Assembly (NCBI RefSeq): GCF_050003625.1
Contig: NC_134400.1
Location: 189,191,726 to 189,255,725, forward strand
Length of the DNA: 64,000 bases
Direction: 5' to 3'
Source of the DNA: Haematobia irritans
Taxonomy: Eukaryota; Arthropoda; Insecta; Diptera; Muscidae
Shown here: piece after piece, positions 1 through 12,865 of the stretch
How the letters are laid out: the number at the start of each line of letters is the position of its first letter
How positions within the stretch are numbered: position 1 is the stretch's first letter
The notes under the pieces: generated by a model
The model's database searches: none
Seen by the model: the letters and a program-made list of their open reading frames with translations, nothing else
What the model was told of the DNA's origin: nothing
Made by a program: the position numbers and the translations under genes

Positions 1-165
1 GTCAAAATTTTATTTCTATAGAAAATTTTGTCAAAATTTTATTTCTATAGAAAATTTTGTCAAAATTTTATTTCTATATGAAATTTTGTCAAAATTTTAT
101 TTCTATAGAAAATTTTGTCAAAATTTCATTTCTATAGAAAATTTTGTCAAAATTTTATTTCGTGG
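1..165 (+). repeat. 30-bp satellite array, forward polarity (start of window)
   Basis: About five head-to-tail copies of a unit made of the palindrome TTTCTATAGAAA, then ATTTTGTC and AAAATTTTAT. Forward polarity is defined by GTC between the two AAAATTTT blocks; reverse arrays read GAC. The array is cut by the window edge. Confidence 0.95.
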
Positions 166-184
166 TTGTTTTTTTTTTTTAATT

Positions 185-700
185 TAGGCTTAAAACCATG
201 TATTACTAAACTACAAGTGTAGCTTAACCAACAGAGGAAAAGAAAAAACAACAACAATGATTAAAGAAAAAACCAACAATAACAAAACAAAACGTATGAA
301 AAAAGAGGAAACACGCTCAAAATAAACCCAGCCAACTGCATTCAAATCGATGATTTGACAGTGGCATAGGAAAAGAGATATGTTTGTACGAATTTATTTC
401 GGCATAAGCCGGCTATCAATGTAAATCCTTTTTTCGGAAGGTTCAAGTGTGGTTAGGTTTAGTGAACTGCCTGAATTTATTCTGATAATTGGTTGATAGT
501 TTTGCTGCAAGTAGAGGACGCTGATGAAGAATGTGGTAATTCCGAAACGTGCGTCCATCCAAACATCTTGCAGTCTATAGGGCTTTGCCCAAATAAATTT
601 GACAAACATTATTTTCCTCTGTTGGTAAAGCTACACTTGTAGTTTAGTCAATACATAGTTTTAAGCTGAAATCACAAAACAACAACAATAACAAAATAAA
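185..700. mobile_element. Dispersed ~500-bp element with ~55-bp inverted repeats, embedded in satellite (copy 1)
   Basis: Bases 186-242 and 611-667 are imperfect inverted copies of each other (CTACAAGTGTAGCTTAACC against its complement). The interior 405-610 recurs at 47.94-48.14 kb with about 90% identity by eye, and both copies sit inside 30-bp satellite. Both ends run into CAACAACAATAACAAAA-type A-rich sequence. No coding capacity: the open frame at 394-609 on the minus strand has no recognisable domain. Class unknown; a foldback or MITE-like non-autonomous element is an inference. Confidence 0.6.
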
Positions 701-702
701 AC

Positions 703-893
703 GAAAATTTTATTTCTATAGAAAATTTTGTCAAAATTTTATTTCTATAGATAATTTTAAAAAAAATTTTGTCAAAATTTTATTTCTATAGAAAATTTTG
801 TCAACATTTTATTTCTATAGAAAATTTTGTCGAAATTTTATTTCTATAGAAAATTTTGTCAAAATTTTATTTCTATAAATAATTTTGAAAAAA
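703..893 (+). repeat. 30-bp satellite array, forward polarity
   Basis: About six units with several base changes, directly abutting the element at 185-700. Together with 1-165 it suggests that the element inserted into a continuous array. Confidence 0.9.
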
Positions 894-1342
894 TACCGAT
901 TTGCGAAAATAGACCAAAATTAAAAATTAATAATTTTTTGGACCAACTTTGGTCCGATCGGACCTAAATGACAACCCTGCTCTGATTACTTTATCTATCT
1001 CTCTATCTCAATTTTTTAGACTCATACTCCCTCTCTTTAATTCTCTACCAATGACTCTCAAACTTACTTCCCCATGCCAGCATAACAAAGACCACACACA
1101 ACCAACCAAAACAACAGCTACTCAAACTAACATAACAACGTTTGTAAAAATCAAACTAATAAATTAAAAAAATAATAAAATAAGAGATTTGCCATATCTG
1201 CAGAAAATTTCCATTTAGTAAATAACAAATTTGCCGCGTAAAACTGTTGTATGCGCTCACAGTATGTACCCATAAAAATATATAATAACATCTTAGATAA
1301 CAGTCATACTAATTTTATTAGTGCAGTATTCGCTGGGCGAAA
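894..1342. other. Low-copy AT-rich DNA, no gene seen
   Basis: Contains a pyrimidine-rich CTATCTCT stretch near 990-1040 and A-rich sequence. The open frame at 949-1167 is Ser/Thr/Leu-rich low complexity with no recognisable domain. Confidence 0.5.
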
Positions 1343-1356
1343 GTGGTTAGGGTAAA

Positions 1357-1466
1357 AATGTTCCATGGTTGTCACAAAAAAAAGCCTCAATCATATTATT
1401 TTTCTCTTTCCAATGTTCCATGGTTGTCACAAAAAAAAGCCTCAATCATATTATTTTTCTCTTTGA
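1357..1466 (+). repeat. Perfect-looking 55-bp tandem duplication
   Basis: The sequence beginning ATGTTCCATGGTTGTCAC and ending TTTTTCTCTTT occurs at about 1357-1411 and again at 1412-1466 with no mismatch visible over more than 50 bases, so the duplication is recent. It lies in the 5' part of an open frame (1343-1711) that is not otherwise convincing. Confidence 0.85.
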
Positions 1467-1617
1467 ATATGATCGTGACAGCTAAATTTCTTCTTAGCGT
1501 ATATGCTCCACATCTCTTGGTAAAGGGTATTAACAACAATTTCACAATTAACAGACTTTTCTATATGAGTGTACATTCAAACTACAAACTTATCGCAATT
1601 TTAAGGACCATATCTAA

Positions 1618-2104
1618 TCGATTATCTACTACTCCTATAGAACACTTACCCGCATGGATGTTCTTTGCTATTATAGCTCAACACACAAAGAATTTCCTCC
1701 CTTTTGGATAGGCAAATTAGGTTATCCATTCACAAATAGGCCATAAAAAATCCATGGAAAGTTGTTCATATTACCGTAATCCTTACAAAAGATAATCCGG
1801 TTAAAGCTTACACGATAAACTCTTATGATGGTGCACTGACCTATTTAAACTTTTGTCGAAATGTAAGAAATGGCCATTATTATTTATTTGACAGCGATGG
1901 CAAAAGACTTTCTCCATCTCAGCTCAGCAAACTAAAAAAAGAAAAAAAACGGAAAACCCATTGTTAGAAAAAGGGAAAAAGTCCATTAAAAGTAGAAGTG
2001 AAAAAAGAAGAATAAATTTGCTCAAGCATTATGCTAGAAATTTGCTAAGAAGATGCAAAGACCTGGGAATATATAACGTTTTATGTTTGGAGAAAGTTTC
2101 ATAG
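1618..2104 (+). pseudogene. Decayed coding remnant, family unknown
   Basis: Three short open stretches in different frames follow one another and each reads like real protein. The first (from about 1618) contains HKEFPPFWIGKLGYPF and stops near 1742. The second (about 1740-1967) contains AYTINSYDGALTYLNFCRN and LFDSDGKRLSPSQLSKL, then turns Lys-rich over an A-rich tract. The third (about 1930-2104) contains HYARNLLRRCKDLGIYNV before a TAG. Two single-base shifts would join them, so this looks like a frameshifted gene or gene fragment, none of it starting with ATG in the right frame. I do not recognise the family. It could be an old transposon, an endogenised viral gene or a host exon relic. 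Confidence 0.4.
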
Positions 2105-2313
2105 AAGAGAAAAATTAAAATTAACGAGGTACAAATTAAATCGCAAGAAGGTTATAAAATAATCAACAAATATTTAATTTTTTAATTAATAACGCGAACT
2201 ATTTTCAATCTCTTTCCTAATTGTATCAATTAAGTTTTTATTGAAAAATGTAAACATTTGCAATCATTGATTTAATGTTTCTGGTTTGATTAAAAATTGT
2301 TTCAATTAATTTT

Positions 2314-3896
2314 TATACCCTGCGCCACACTGTGGAACAGGGTATTATAAATTAGTGCATATGTTTGTAACACTCAGAAGGAGACGAGATAGACCCATGG
2401 TGTCTTTGGCAATAATGCTCGGGGTGGTTCCCTGAGTCGATGTAACCATGTCCGTCCGTCCGTCCGTCTGTCCGTCCGCCTGTCTGTGAACACATTTTTG
2501 TGATCAAAGTCTAGGTCGCAGTTTAAGTCCAATCGACTTCAAATTTGGCACATGTTCCTGTTTTGGGTCAGAATAGAACCCTATTGATTTTGGAAGAAAT
2601 CGGTTCAGGTTTAGATATAGCTCCCATATATATGTTTCGCCCGATATTGACTAATATGGTCCTAGAAGCCAGAGTTTTGGCCCAATTTGGTTGAAATTTT
2701 GCACTAGGAGTACAATTAGTAGTGTAGTAAGTGTGCCAAATTTTATTGAAATTGGTTTAGATTTAGATATAGCTCCCATATATAGCTTTCGCCCGATTTA
2801 CACTCATATGATCACAGAAGCCAATTTTTTGCTCCGATTTAGTAATTTTGCACAGGGAATAGAATTAGCATTATAGCTATGTGTGCCAAATTTGGTTAAA
2901 ATCGGTTCAGATTTAGATATAGCTCCAATATATATCTTTCGCCCGATATGCACTAATATGGACCCAGAAGCCAGAGTTTTACCCTAATTTGCTTGAAATT
3001 TTGAACAAGAAGAACAATTAGTACTATAGTCAAGTGTGCCAAATTTTATTGAAATCGGTTCAGATTTAGATATAGCTCCCATATATATCGTTCGCCCGAT
3101 ATGAACTAATACGGTCCCAGAAGCCAGAGTTTTACCCCAATTTGGTTGAAAGTTTGCACTAGGAGTACAATTAGTAGTGTAGTCAAGTGTGCCAAATTTT
3201 ATTGGAATCGGTTCAGATTTAGATATAGCTCCCATATATATCGTTCGCCCGATTTACACTCATATGACCACAGAGGCCAATTTTTTGCTCCGATTTAGTT
3301 GAAATTTTGCACAGGGAGTGGAATTAGCATTGTAGCTATGCGTGCCAAATTTGGTTGAAATCGGTTCAGATTTAGATATATCTCCCATATATAGCTTTCT
3401 CCCGATTTACACTCATATGACCACAGAGGCCAATTATTTGCTCCGATTTAGTTGAAATTTTGCACAGGGAGTAGAATTAGGATTGTAGCTATGCGTGCCA
3501 AATTTGGTTGAAATCGGTTCAGATTTAGATATATCTCCCATATATAGCTTTCGCCCGATTTACACTCATATGACCACAGAGGCCAATTTTTAACTCCGAT
3601 TTAGTTGAAATTTTGCACAGTGAGTAGAATTAGCATTATAGCTATGTTCGCCAAATTTGATTGAAATCGGTTCAGATTTAGATATAGCTCCCATATACAT
3701 GTTTTTCTGATTTCGACAAAAATGGTCAAAATACCAACATTTTCCTTGTAAAATCGCCATTGCTTAGTCGAAAAGTTGTAAAAATGACTCTAATTTTCCT
3801 AAAGTTCTAATACATATATATCGAGCGATAAATCATAAATAAACTTTTGCGAAGTTTCCTTTAAATTGCTTCAGATTTAAATGTTTCCCATATTTT
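2314..3896 (+). mobile_element. P3-family element (copy a), 3' truncated
   Basis: Starts with the terminal hairpin TATACCCTGCGCCACACTG followed by GTGGAACAGGGTATTATAA, then the conserved leader with AGAAGGAGACGAGATAGAC and a (GTCC/GTCT)n microsatellite near 2450-2485. The body is tandem 153-bp units containing ATCGGTTCAGATTTAGATAT and AGCTCCCATATATA. It ends abruptly at CCCATATTTT, where a second P3 element begins without a gap. The minus-strand frame of each unit begins [10 protein letters not shown]. Non-autonomous; transposition mechanism unknown. Confidence 0.85.
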
Positions 3897-5268
3897 TATA
3901 CCCTGCGCCACACTGTGGAACAGGGTATTATAAGTTAGTGCATATGTTTGTAACACCCAGAAGGAGACGAGATAGACACATGGTGTCTTTGGCAATAATG
4001 CTCAGGGTGGGTCCCTGAGTCGATATAACCATGTCCGTCTGTCCGTCCGTCCGTCTGTCTGTGAACACATTTTTGTGATCAAAGTCTAGGTCGCAATTTA
4101 AGTCTAATCGCCTTCAAATTTGGCACATGTTCCTAATTTGGGTCAGAATAGAACCCTATTCATTTTGGAAGAAATCGGTTCAGATTTAGATATAGCTCCC
4201 TTATATATCTTTCGCCCGATATGCACTAATATGGACCCAGCAGCAAGAGTTTTATACCGATTTTCCTGAAATTTTGTACAAACATAATACTTATTCGTAT
4301 AGTCAAGTGTGCAGAATTTGATTGAAATCCGTTCAGATTTAGATATAGCTCCCATATATATCTTTCGCCCGATATTGACTTATATGGCCACAGAAGCCAG
4401 ATTTTTGGCCGAATTTGATTGAAATTTTGCACTAGCAGTACAATTAGTAGTATAGTCAAGTGTGCAAAATTTGATTGAAATCGGTTCAGATTTAGATATA
4501 GCTCCCATATATATCTTTCGCCCAATATGGACTTATATGGACCCAGAAGCCAGAGTTTTGGCCCAATTTGGTTTGAATTTTGCAAAGGGAGTAGATTTAG
4601 CATTGTAGCTATGCGTGCCAAATTTGGTTGAATTCGATTCAGATTTAGATATAGCTCCCATATATATCTTTCTCCCGATATGCACTTCTATGGACCCAGA
4701 AGCCAGAGTGTTATCCCGATTAGCTTGAAATTTTGCACAAGGAGTACAATTGGTAGTATAGTCATGTGTGCCAAATTTGATTGAAATCGGTTCAGATTTA
4801 GATATAGCTTCCATATATATGTTTTTCTGATTTCGACGAAAATGGTCAAAATACCAACATTTTCCTTGTTAATACGCCACTGCTTAGTCGAAAAGTTGTA
4901 AAAATGACTCTAATTTTCCTAAACTTCTAATACATATATATCGAGCGATAAATCATAAATAAACTTTTGCGAAGTTTCCTTAAAATTGCTTCAGATTTAA
5001 ATGTTTCCCATATTTTTTTATTTACTAAAATTGTGTTCCACCCTAGTGCATTAGCCAACTTAAATTTTGAGTCTATAGATTTTGTAAAAGTCTATCACAT
5101 TCTGTCCAAATCGTGTGATATTTAAATGTATGTATTTGGGGCAAACCTTTATATATAGCCCCCAACACATTTGACGGATGTGATATGGTATCGAAAATTT
5201 AGATCTACAAAGTGGTGCAGGGTATAATATAGTCGGCCCCGCCCGACTTTAGACTTTCCTTACTTGTT
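3897..5268 (+). mobile_element. P3-family element (copy b), complete
   Basis: Has both ends: the TATACCCTGCGCCACACTG hairpin at 3897 and, at the other end, GGTGCAGGGTATAATATAG, the GC-rich hairpin AGTCGGCCCCGCCCGACT (5230-5248) and the terminus ACTTGTT (5262-5268). Between them lie the leader, the (GTCY)n microsatellite (about 4034-4062), four to five 153-bp units and a unique tail from about 5018. This is the reference copy for the family in this window. Confidence 0.88.
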
Positions 5269-5274
5269 TTATTT

Positions 5275-6647
5275 TATACCCTCCACCATAGGATGGGGGG
5301 TATATTAACTTTGTCATTCCGTTTGAAACACATCGAAATTATGCTCTAAGACCCCATAAAGTATATATATTCTGGGTCGTGGTAGAATTCTGAGTCGATC
5401 TGAACATGTCCGTCCGTCCGTCTGTTGAAATCACGCTAACTTCCGTACGAAACAAGCTATCGACTTGAAACGTGGCACAAGTAGTTGTTATTGATGTAGG
5501 TCGGATGGTATTGCAAATGGGCCATATCGGTCCACTTTTACGTATAGCCCCCATATAAACGGACCCCCAAATTTGGCTTGCGAGGCCTCTAAGAGAAGCA
5601 AATTTCATCCGATCCGACTGAAATTTGGTACATGGTGTTAGTATATGGTCTCTAACAACCATGCAAAAATTGGTCCACATCGGTCCATAATTATATATAG
5701 CCCCAATATAAAACGATCCCCCGATTTGGCTTGCGGAGCCTCTAAGAGAAACATTTTTCATCCGATCCGGCTGAAATTTGGTACATGGTGTTAGTATATG
5801 GTCTCTAACAACCATGCAAAAATTGGTCCATATCGGTCCATAATTATATATAGCCCCCATATAAACCGATCCCCCGATTTTGCTTGCGGAGCCTCTAAGA
5901 GAAGCAAATTTCATCCGATCCGGCTGAAATTTGGTACATGGTGTTGGTATATGGTCTCCAAAAAGCATGCAAGAATTGGTCCACATCGGTCCATAATTAT
6001 ATATAGCCCCCATATAAACCGATCACCAGATTTGACCTCTGGAGCCTCTTGGAAGGCCAAAATTCATCTGATTCAGTTGAAATTTGGTACGTGGTGTTAA
6101 TATATGGCCTCAAACGTGGTGGTAGTATATTTTATTTAACAACCATGCCAAAAGTGCTCCATATCAGTCCATAAGCATATGTAGCCCCCATATAAACCGA
6201 TCCCCAGATTTGGTTTTGGAGCCTCTTGGAGGAGCAAATATCATCCGATTTGAAATTTGGTACATTGTGCTAGTAACAACCCTGCCTAACTAGGTCCATA
6301 TCGGGCTATAGTTATAGCCCTCAGATAAATCGATCCCCAATCACACAAAAATTGGTCCATATCAATTTCATAATGCTATATAGCCCCCATATAAGCGACC
6401 CCCATATTTTAATTTCCATGTCGATTCGTAATTATTTGTAGACTTACCTATACATAAATTTTTTGTCTAATATATACCACGTATGGACTAACTCACAATT
6501 TAGAAAACGATGTTAAGAAGATTTAAGATACCACAACCCAAGTAATTCGATTGTGGATGACAGTCTTTCGTAGAAGTGTCTACGCAATCCATGGTGGAGG
6601 GTACATAAGATTCGGCCTGGCCGAACTTACGGCCATATAAACTTGTT
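5275..6647 (+). mobile_element. P1-family element (copy a), complete
   Basis: Begins six bases after P3-b with TATACCCTCCACCATAGGAT. It carries the conserved block with CCCATAAAGTATATATATTC and CTGAGTCGATCTGA, (GTCC)n at 5405-5422, then 153-bp units containing AACAACCATGCAAAAATTGG. It ends ATGGTGGAGGGTACATAAG, the hairpin TTCGGCCTGGCCGAA (6611-6625) and ACTTGTT. Minus-strand units read MGAIYNYGPM. The (TA)n and (GTCY)n microsatellites around a conserved core are those known from dipteran mini-me elements. Confidence 0.88.
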
Positions 6648-9190
<2,543 letters not shown>

Positions 9191-11563
9191 TATACCCTCC
9201 ACCATGGGGGTATATTAACTTTGTCATTCCGTTTGTAACACATCGAAATATTGCTCTAAGACCCCATAAACTATATATATTCTGGGTCATAGTGAAATTC
9301 TGAGTCGATCTGAGCATGTCCGTCCGTCCGTCCGTCCGTCTGTTGAAATCACGCTAACTTCCGAACGAAACAAGTTATCGACTTGAAACTTGGTACAAGT
9401 AGTTGTTATTGATGTAGGTCGGATGGTAATGCAAATGGGTCATATGGGACCACTTTTACGTATAGCCCCCATATAAACCGACGCTCAGATTTGGCTTGCA
9501 GAGCCTCTTGGAGGAACAAAACTCATCCGATCCGGTTGAAATTTGGTACATGGTGTTGGTATATGGTCTTTAACAACCATGCAAAAATTGGTCTATATCG
9601 GTCCATAATTACATATAGCCCCCATATATACCGATCCCCCGATTTGGCTTGCGATTGCTCTAAGAGAAGCAAATTTCACCCGATCCGGCTGAAATTTGAT
9701 ACATGGTATTAGTATATGGTCTCTAACAACCATGCAGAAAATGGTCCATATCGGTCCATAATTACATATAGCCCCCATATAAGCCGATCCCCCGATTTGG
9801 CTTGCGGAGCCTCTAAGAGAAGCAAATTTTATCCGATCCGGCTAAAATTTGGTACATGGTGTTGATATATGTTCTCTAATGACCATGCAAAAATTGGTCC
9901 ACATCGGCCCATAATTACATATAGCCGCCATATAAACCGATCCCCCGATTTGGTTTGCGGAGCCTCTAAGAGAAGCAAATTTAACCCGATCCGGCTGAAA
10001 TTTGATACATGGTGTTATGTCTCTAACAACCATGCAAAAATTGGTCCATATCGGTCCATAATTATATATAGCCCCCATATATACCGATCCCCCGATTTGG
10101 CTTGCGATTGCTCTAAGAGAAGCAAATTTCACCCGATCCGGCTGAAATTTGGTACATGGTGTTAAAATATGGTCTCTAACAACCATGCAGAAATTGGTCC
10201 ATATCGGTCCATAATTACATATAGCCGCCATATAAACCGATCCCCCGATTTGGCTTGCGGAGCCTCTAAGAGAACCAAATTTCATCCGATCCGACTGAAA
10301 TTTAGTACATGTTGTTAGTATATGGTCTCTAACAACCATGCAAAAATTGGTCCACATCCGTCCATAATGATATATAGCCCCCATATAAGCCGATCCCCCG
10401 ATTTGGCTTGCGGAGTCTCTAAGAGAAGCAAATTTTATCCGATCCGGCTGGAATTTGGTACATGGTGTTAGTATATGGTCTCTAACAACCATGCAAAAAT
10501 TGGTCCATATCGGTCCATAATTATATATAGCCGCCATATAAATCGATCGCCAGATTTGTCCTCCGGAGCCTCTTGGAGGAGCAAAATTCATCCCATCCGA
10601 TTGAAATTTGGTACGTGGTGTTAGTATATTGTCTCTAACAACCATGCCAAAATTGGTCCACATCGGTCCATAATTATATATAGCCCCCATATAAACCGAT
10701 CCCCAGATTTGACCTCCGGAGCCTCTTAGAGGAGCAAAATTCATCCGATGCGGTTGAAATTGGGTACATGGTGTTAGTATATGGTCTCTAACAACCATGC
10801 AAAAATTGGTCCACATCGGTCCATAATTATATGTAGCCCCCATATAAACCGTTCCCACAGATTTGATCTCCGGAGTCTCTTGGAGGAGCAAAATTCATCC
10901 GATCCGGTTGAAATTTACAACGTGGTGTTAGTATAAGGCCGCTAAAAACCATGCCAAAATTGGTCCGTATCGGTCTATAGTTATATATACCCGATCCCCA
11001 ATCACACAAAAATTGATCCATATCGGCTCATAATCATGGTTGCCACTCGACCCAAAAATAATCTACCAAAATTTTATTTTTATAGAAAACATTGTCAAAA
11101 TGTTATTTCTATAGAAAATTTTGTCAAGATTTTATTTCTATAGAAAATTTTGTCAAAATTTTTTTTTGTATAGAAAATTTTTTCCAAATTTTATTTCTAT
11201 AGAAAATTTTGTCAAAATTTTATTTCTATAGAAAATTTTGTCAAAATTTTATTTCTATAGAAAATTTTTTCCAAATTTTACTTCCATACAAAATGTTGTC
11301 AAAACTTTATTTCTATAGAAACTTTGAACTTAATTATATACGTATTCAATCGGCCTTGTTTAGTTTAATATATACCACGTATGGACTATGTGGTATCTAT
11401 TACGGTGTTAGGAAATTTTAAGATACCTTGCCATCGGCAAGTGTTACCGCAACCCAAGTAATTCGATTGTGGATGACAGTCTTCAGTAGAAGTTTCTACG
11501 CAATCCTTGGTAGAGGGTAAATAAGCTTCGGCCTGGCAGAACTTACGGCCGTATATACTTGTT
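9191..11563 (+). mobile_element. P1-family element (copy b), complete, ~10 units, with satellite inside
   Basis: TATACCCTCCACCATGG at 9191, (GTCC)n at 9316-9341, then about ten 153-bp units to about 10990. Bases 11036-11335 are 30-bp satellite introduced by GGTTGCCACTCGACCC and AATAATCTACC, followed by the P1 tail and ACTTGTT at 11557-11563. The subterminal hairpin is mutated (TTCGGCCTGGCAGAA). A 349-codon open frame on the minus strand (9842-10891) is simply seven in-phase units, since 153 is a multiple of three; the plus strand is open over parts of the same units. Confidence 0.9.
11060..11335 (+). repeat. 30-bp satellite block inside P1-b
   Basis: About nine diverged units, forward polarity, between the motif AATAATCTACCAAAATTTTA and the P1 tail sequence TTATATACGTATTCAATCGG. 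Two other P1 copies carry satellite at the same place. Confidence 0.9.
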
Positions 11564-11613
11564 TTATTTGCTGTATTTGGTCGTAATTAGATAATTGAGA
11601 GGAACATATACTA

Positions 11614-11960
11614 TAGGTTATGTTAGGTTAGGTGGCTGCCCGACGTATCTGGCTCACTTAGACTATTCATTCCATTGTGATACCACATTGGTGAACTTCT
11701 CTCTTATCACTGAGTGCTGCCCCATTCTATGTTAAGCTCAATGACAAGGAACCTCCTTTTTATAGCCGAGTCCGAACGGCGTTCCACATTGCAGTGCAAC
11801 CACTAAGAGAAGCTTTGAAACCCTCAGAAATGTTACCAGCATTACTGAGGTGGTATAATCCACCGCTGAAAAACTTTTTGGTGTTCGGTCGAAGCAGGAA
11901 TCGAACCCACGACCTTGTGTATGCAAGGCGGGCATGGTAACCATTGCACCACAGTGGCTC
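11614..11960 (-). mobile_element. tRNA-derived SINE, copy A (full length)
   Basis: On the minus strand it starts GAGCCACTGTGGTGCAATGG (pol III A-box-like TGGTGCAATGG). A perfect B box GGTTCGATTCC lies about 45 bases further on, then a ~250-bp body. The 3' end is CACCTAACCTAACATAACC, i.e. the TTAGG-type pentamer on the plus strand. Non-coding: the open frame at 11738-11944 is a by-product. Confidence 0.85.
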
Positions 11961-11964
11961 CGTT

Positions 11965-12225
11965 TCAGTAACTGAACTTATTGTCGAAACCTCAGTGTGA
12001 ATTCGAATATTTATTAAATGCGTCCGTGATTGAACTTCTGACCAAAGGCTCTGCTATTTGACTGTATACAAAAGTCTCAGTTCAGTTCAATTGCAGACTA
12101 AAGTCTCCATGATTGAATCGCAGACGAAGTCTCAGTGACTGCGGATCAAGTAACGGGTTTGATACTAAAGTCTCAGCGTTTGAACTGTTCACGAAAGTCT
12201 CAATGATTGAACTGCATATTTATCC
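11965..12225 (+). repeat. Degenerate ~27-40-bp minisatellite, AAGTCTCAGTGATTGAACTG-like
   Basis: At least seven imperfect copies of AAAGTCTCAG followed by ATTGAACTGCAGAC-like sequence, for example near 12074, 12098, 12130, 12168 and 12196. It lies between the SINE and the RT fragment. Confidence 0.6.
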
Positions 12226-12860
12226 AAGTTGCCTTGCTATATACGTTGATTCGAATGATTTACCGAACCAGCTTGAACATACCAACATAAGAATGTATGC
12301 TGATGATGTCCAGCTATACACGTCTGCCACTACTGATACAATCGATAGGTGTGTAATGAATGTTAACAATGAGCTCAACAGGATCCTAGATTTGGGCGAA
12401 TGACAATGGTCTGGCTCTAAACCCCAATAAATCGAAGGCAATTCTGATTCATAAGAAGTCCACAAGTGTGGGGAATGTTAACATATTTCTGGGTAACTGC
12501 CAAATAGAACTTGTCAAGAAAGAGTAAAGAATCTTGGAGTAACTTTCAATGAGAATTTAACTTGGTCTGATCATATTACACCTTTTCGTATAAGACTGCT
12601 GTTGGCCAAATGCTAAGTTCTGCCAACATTGTTATATTGCTGTGGAATTTTCTCTGGATGTAACACCACTGACTTAAAAAGACTAACAACCACGTTCAAC
12701 AACATTGCCCGTTATGTCTTCGGATTGAAACGTTACGATATAGTGAAAATGTTTGCGAACAAAATTTTTGGTATCCCATCTGACAAATACGTTCAACTCA
12801 GAACTCTGATATCCAATTCATTCCAATTCAGTATCATATTATATGTAAATACAATTCCTT
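12205..12860 (+). pseudogene. Jockey-type non-LTR reverse transcriptase fragment
   Basis: One open stretch (about 12210-12403) carries LPNQLEHTNIRMYADDVQLY, including the catalytic YADD box of reverse transcriptases. Further frames continue in RT order after frameshifts and stops: the SKAILIHKKS region near 12435, then the thumb-like block from 12629 with LKRLTTTFNNIARYVFGLKR. Endonuclease, the N-terminal half of the RT and both element ends are missing. It stops where P1-c begins at 12866. The family assignment (Jockey-like clade) rests on the YADDVQLYTS sequence style. Confidence 0.75.
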
Positions 12861-12865
12861 ATTAT

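Noticed and set aside
9842..10891. 349-codon ORF (MGAIYNYGPMWTN repeats) as a gene
   Set aside because: It consists of in-phase 153-bp P1 units without a start or stop context; the opposite strand is open too. Kept as a finding about the unit, not as a CDS.
11738..11944. Minus-strand ORF (SFSAVDYTTSVMLVTFL)
   Set aside because: Lies in the SINE; it changes frame between copies.
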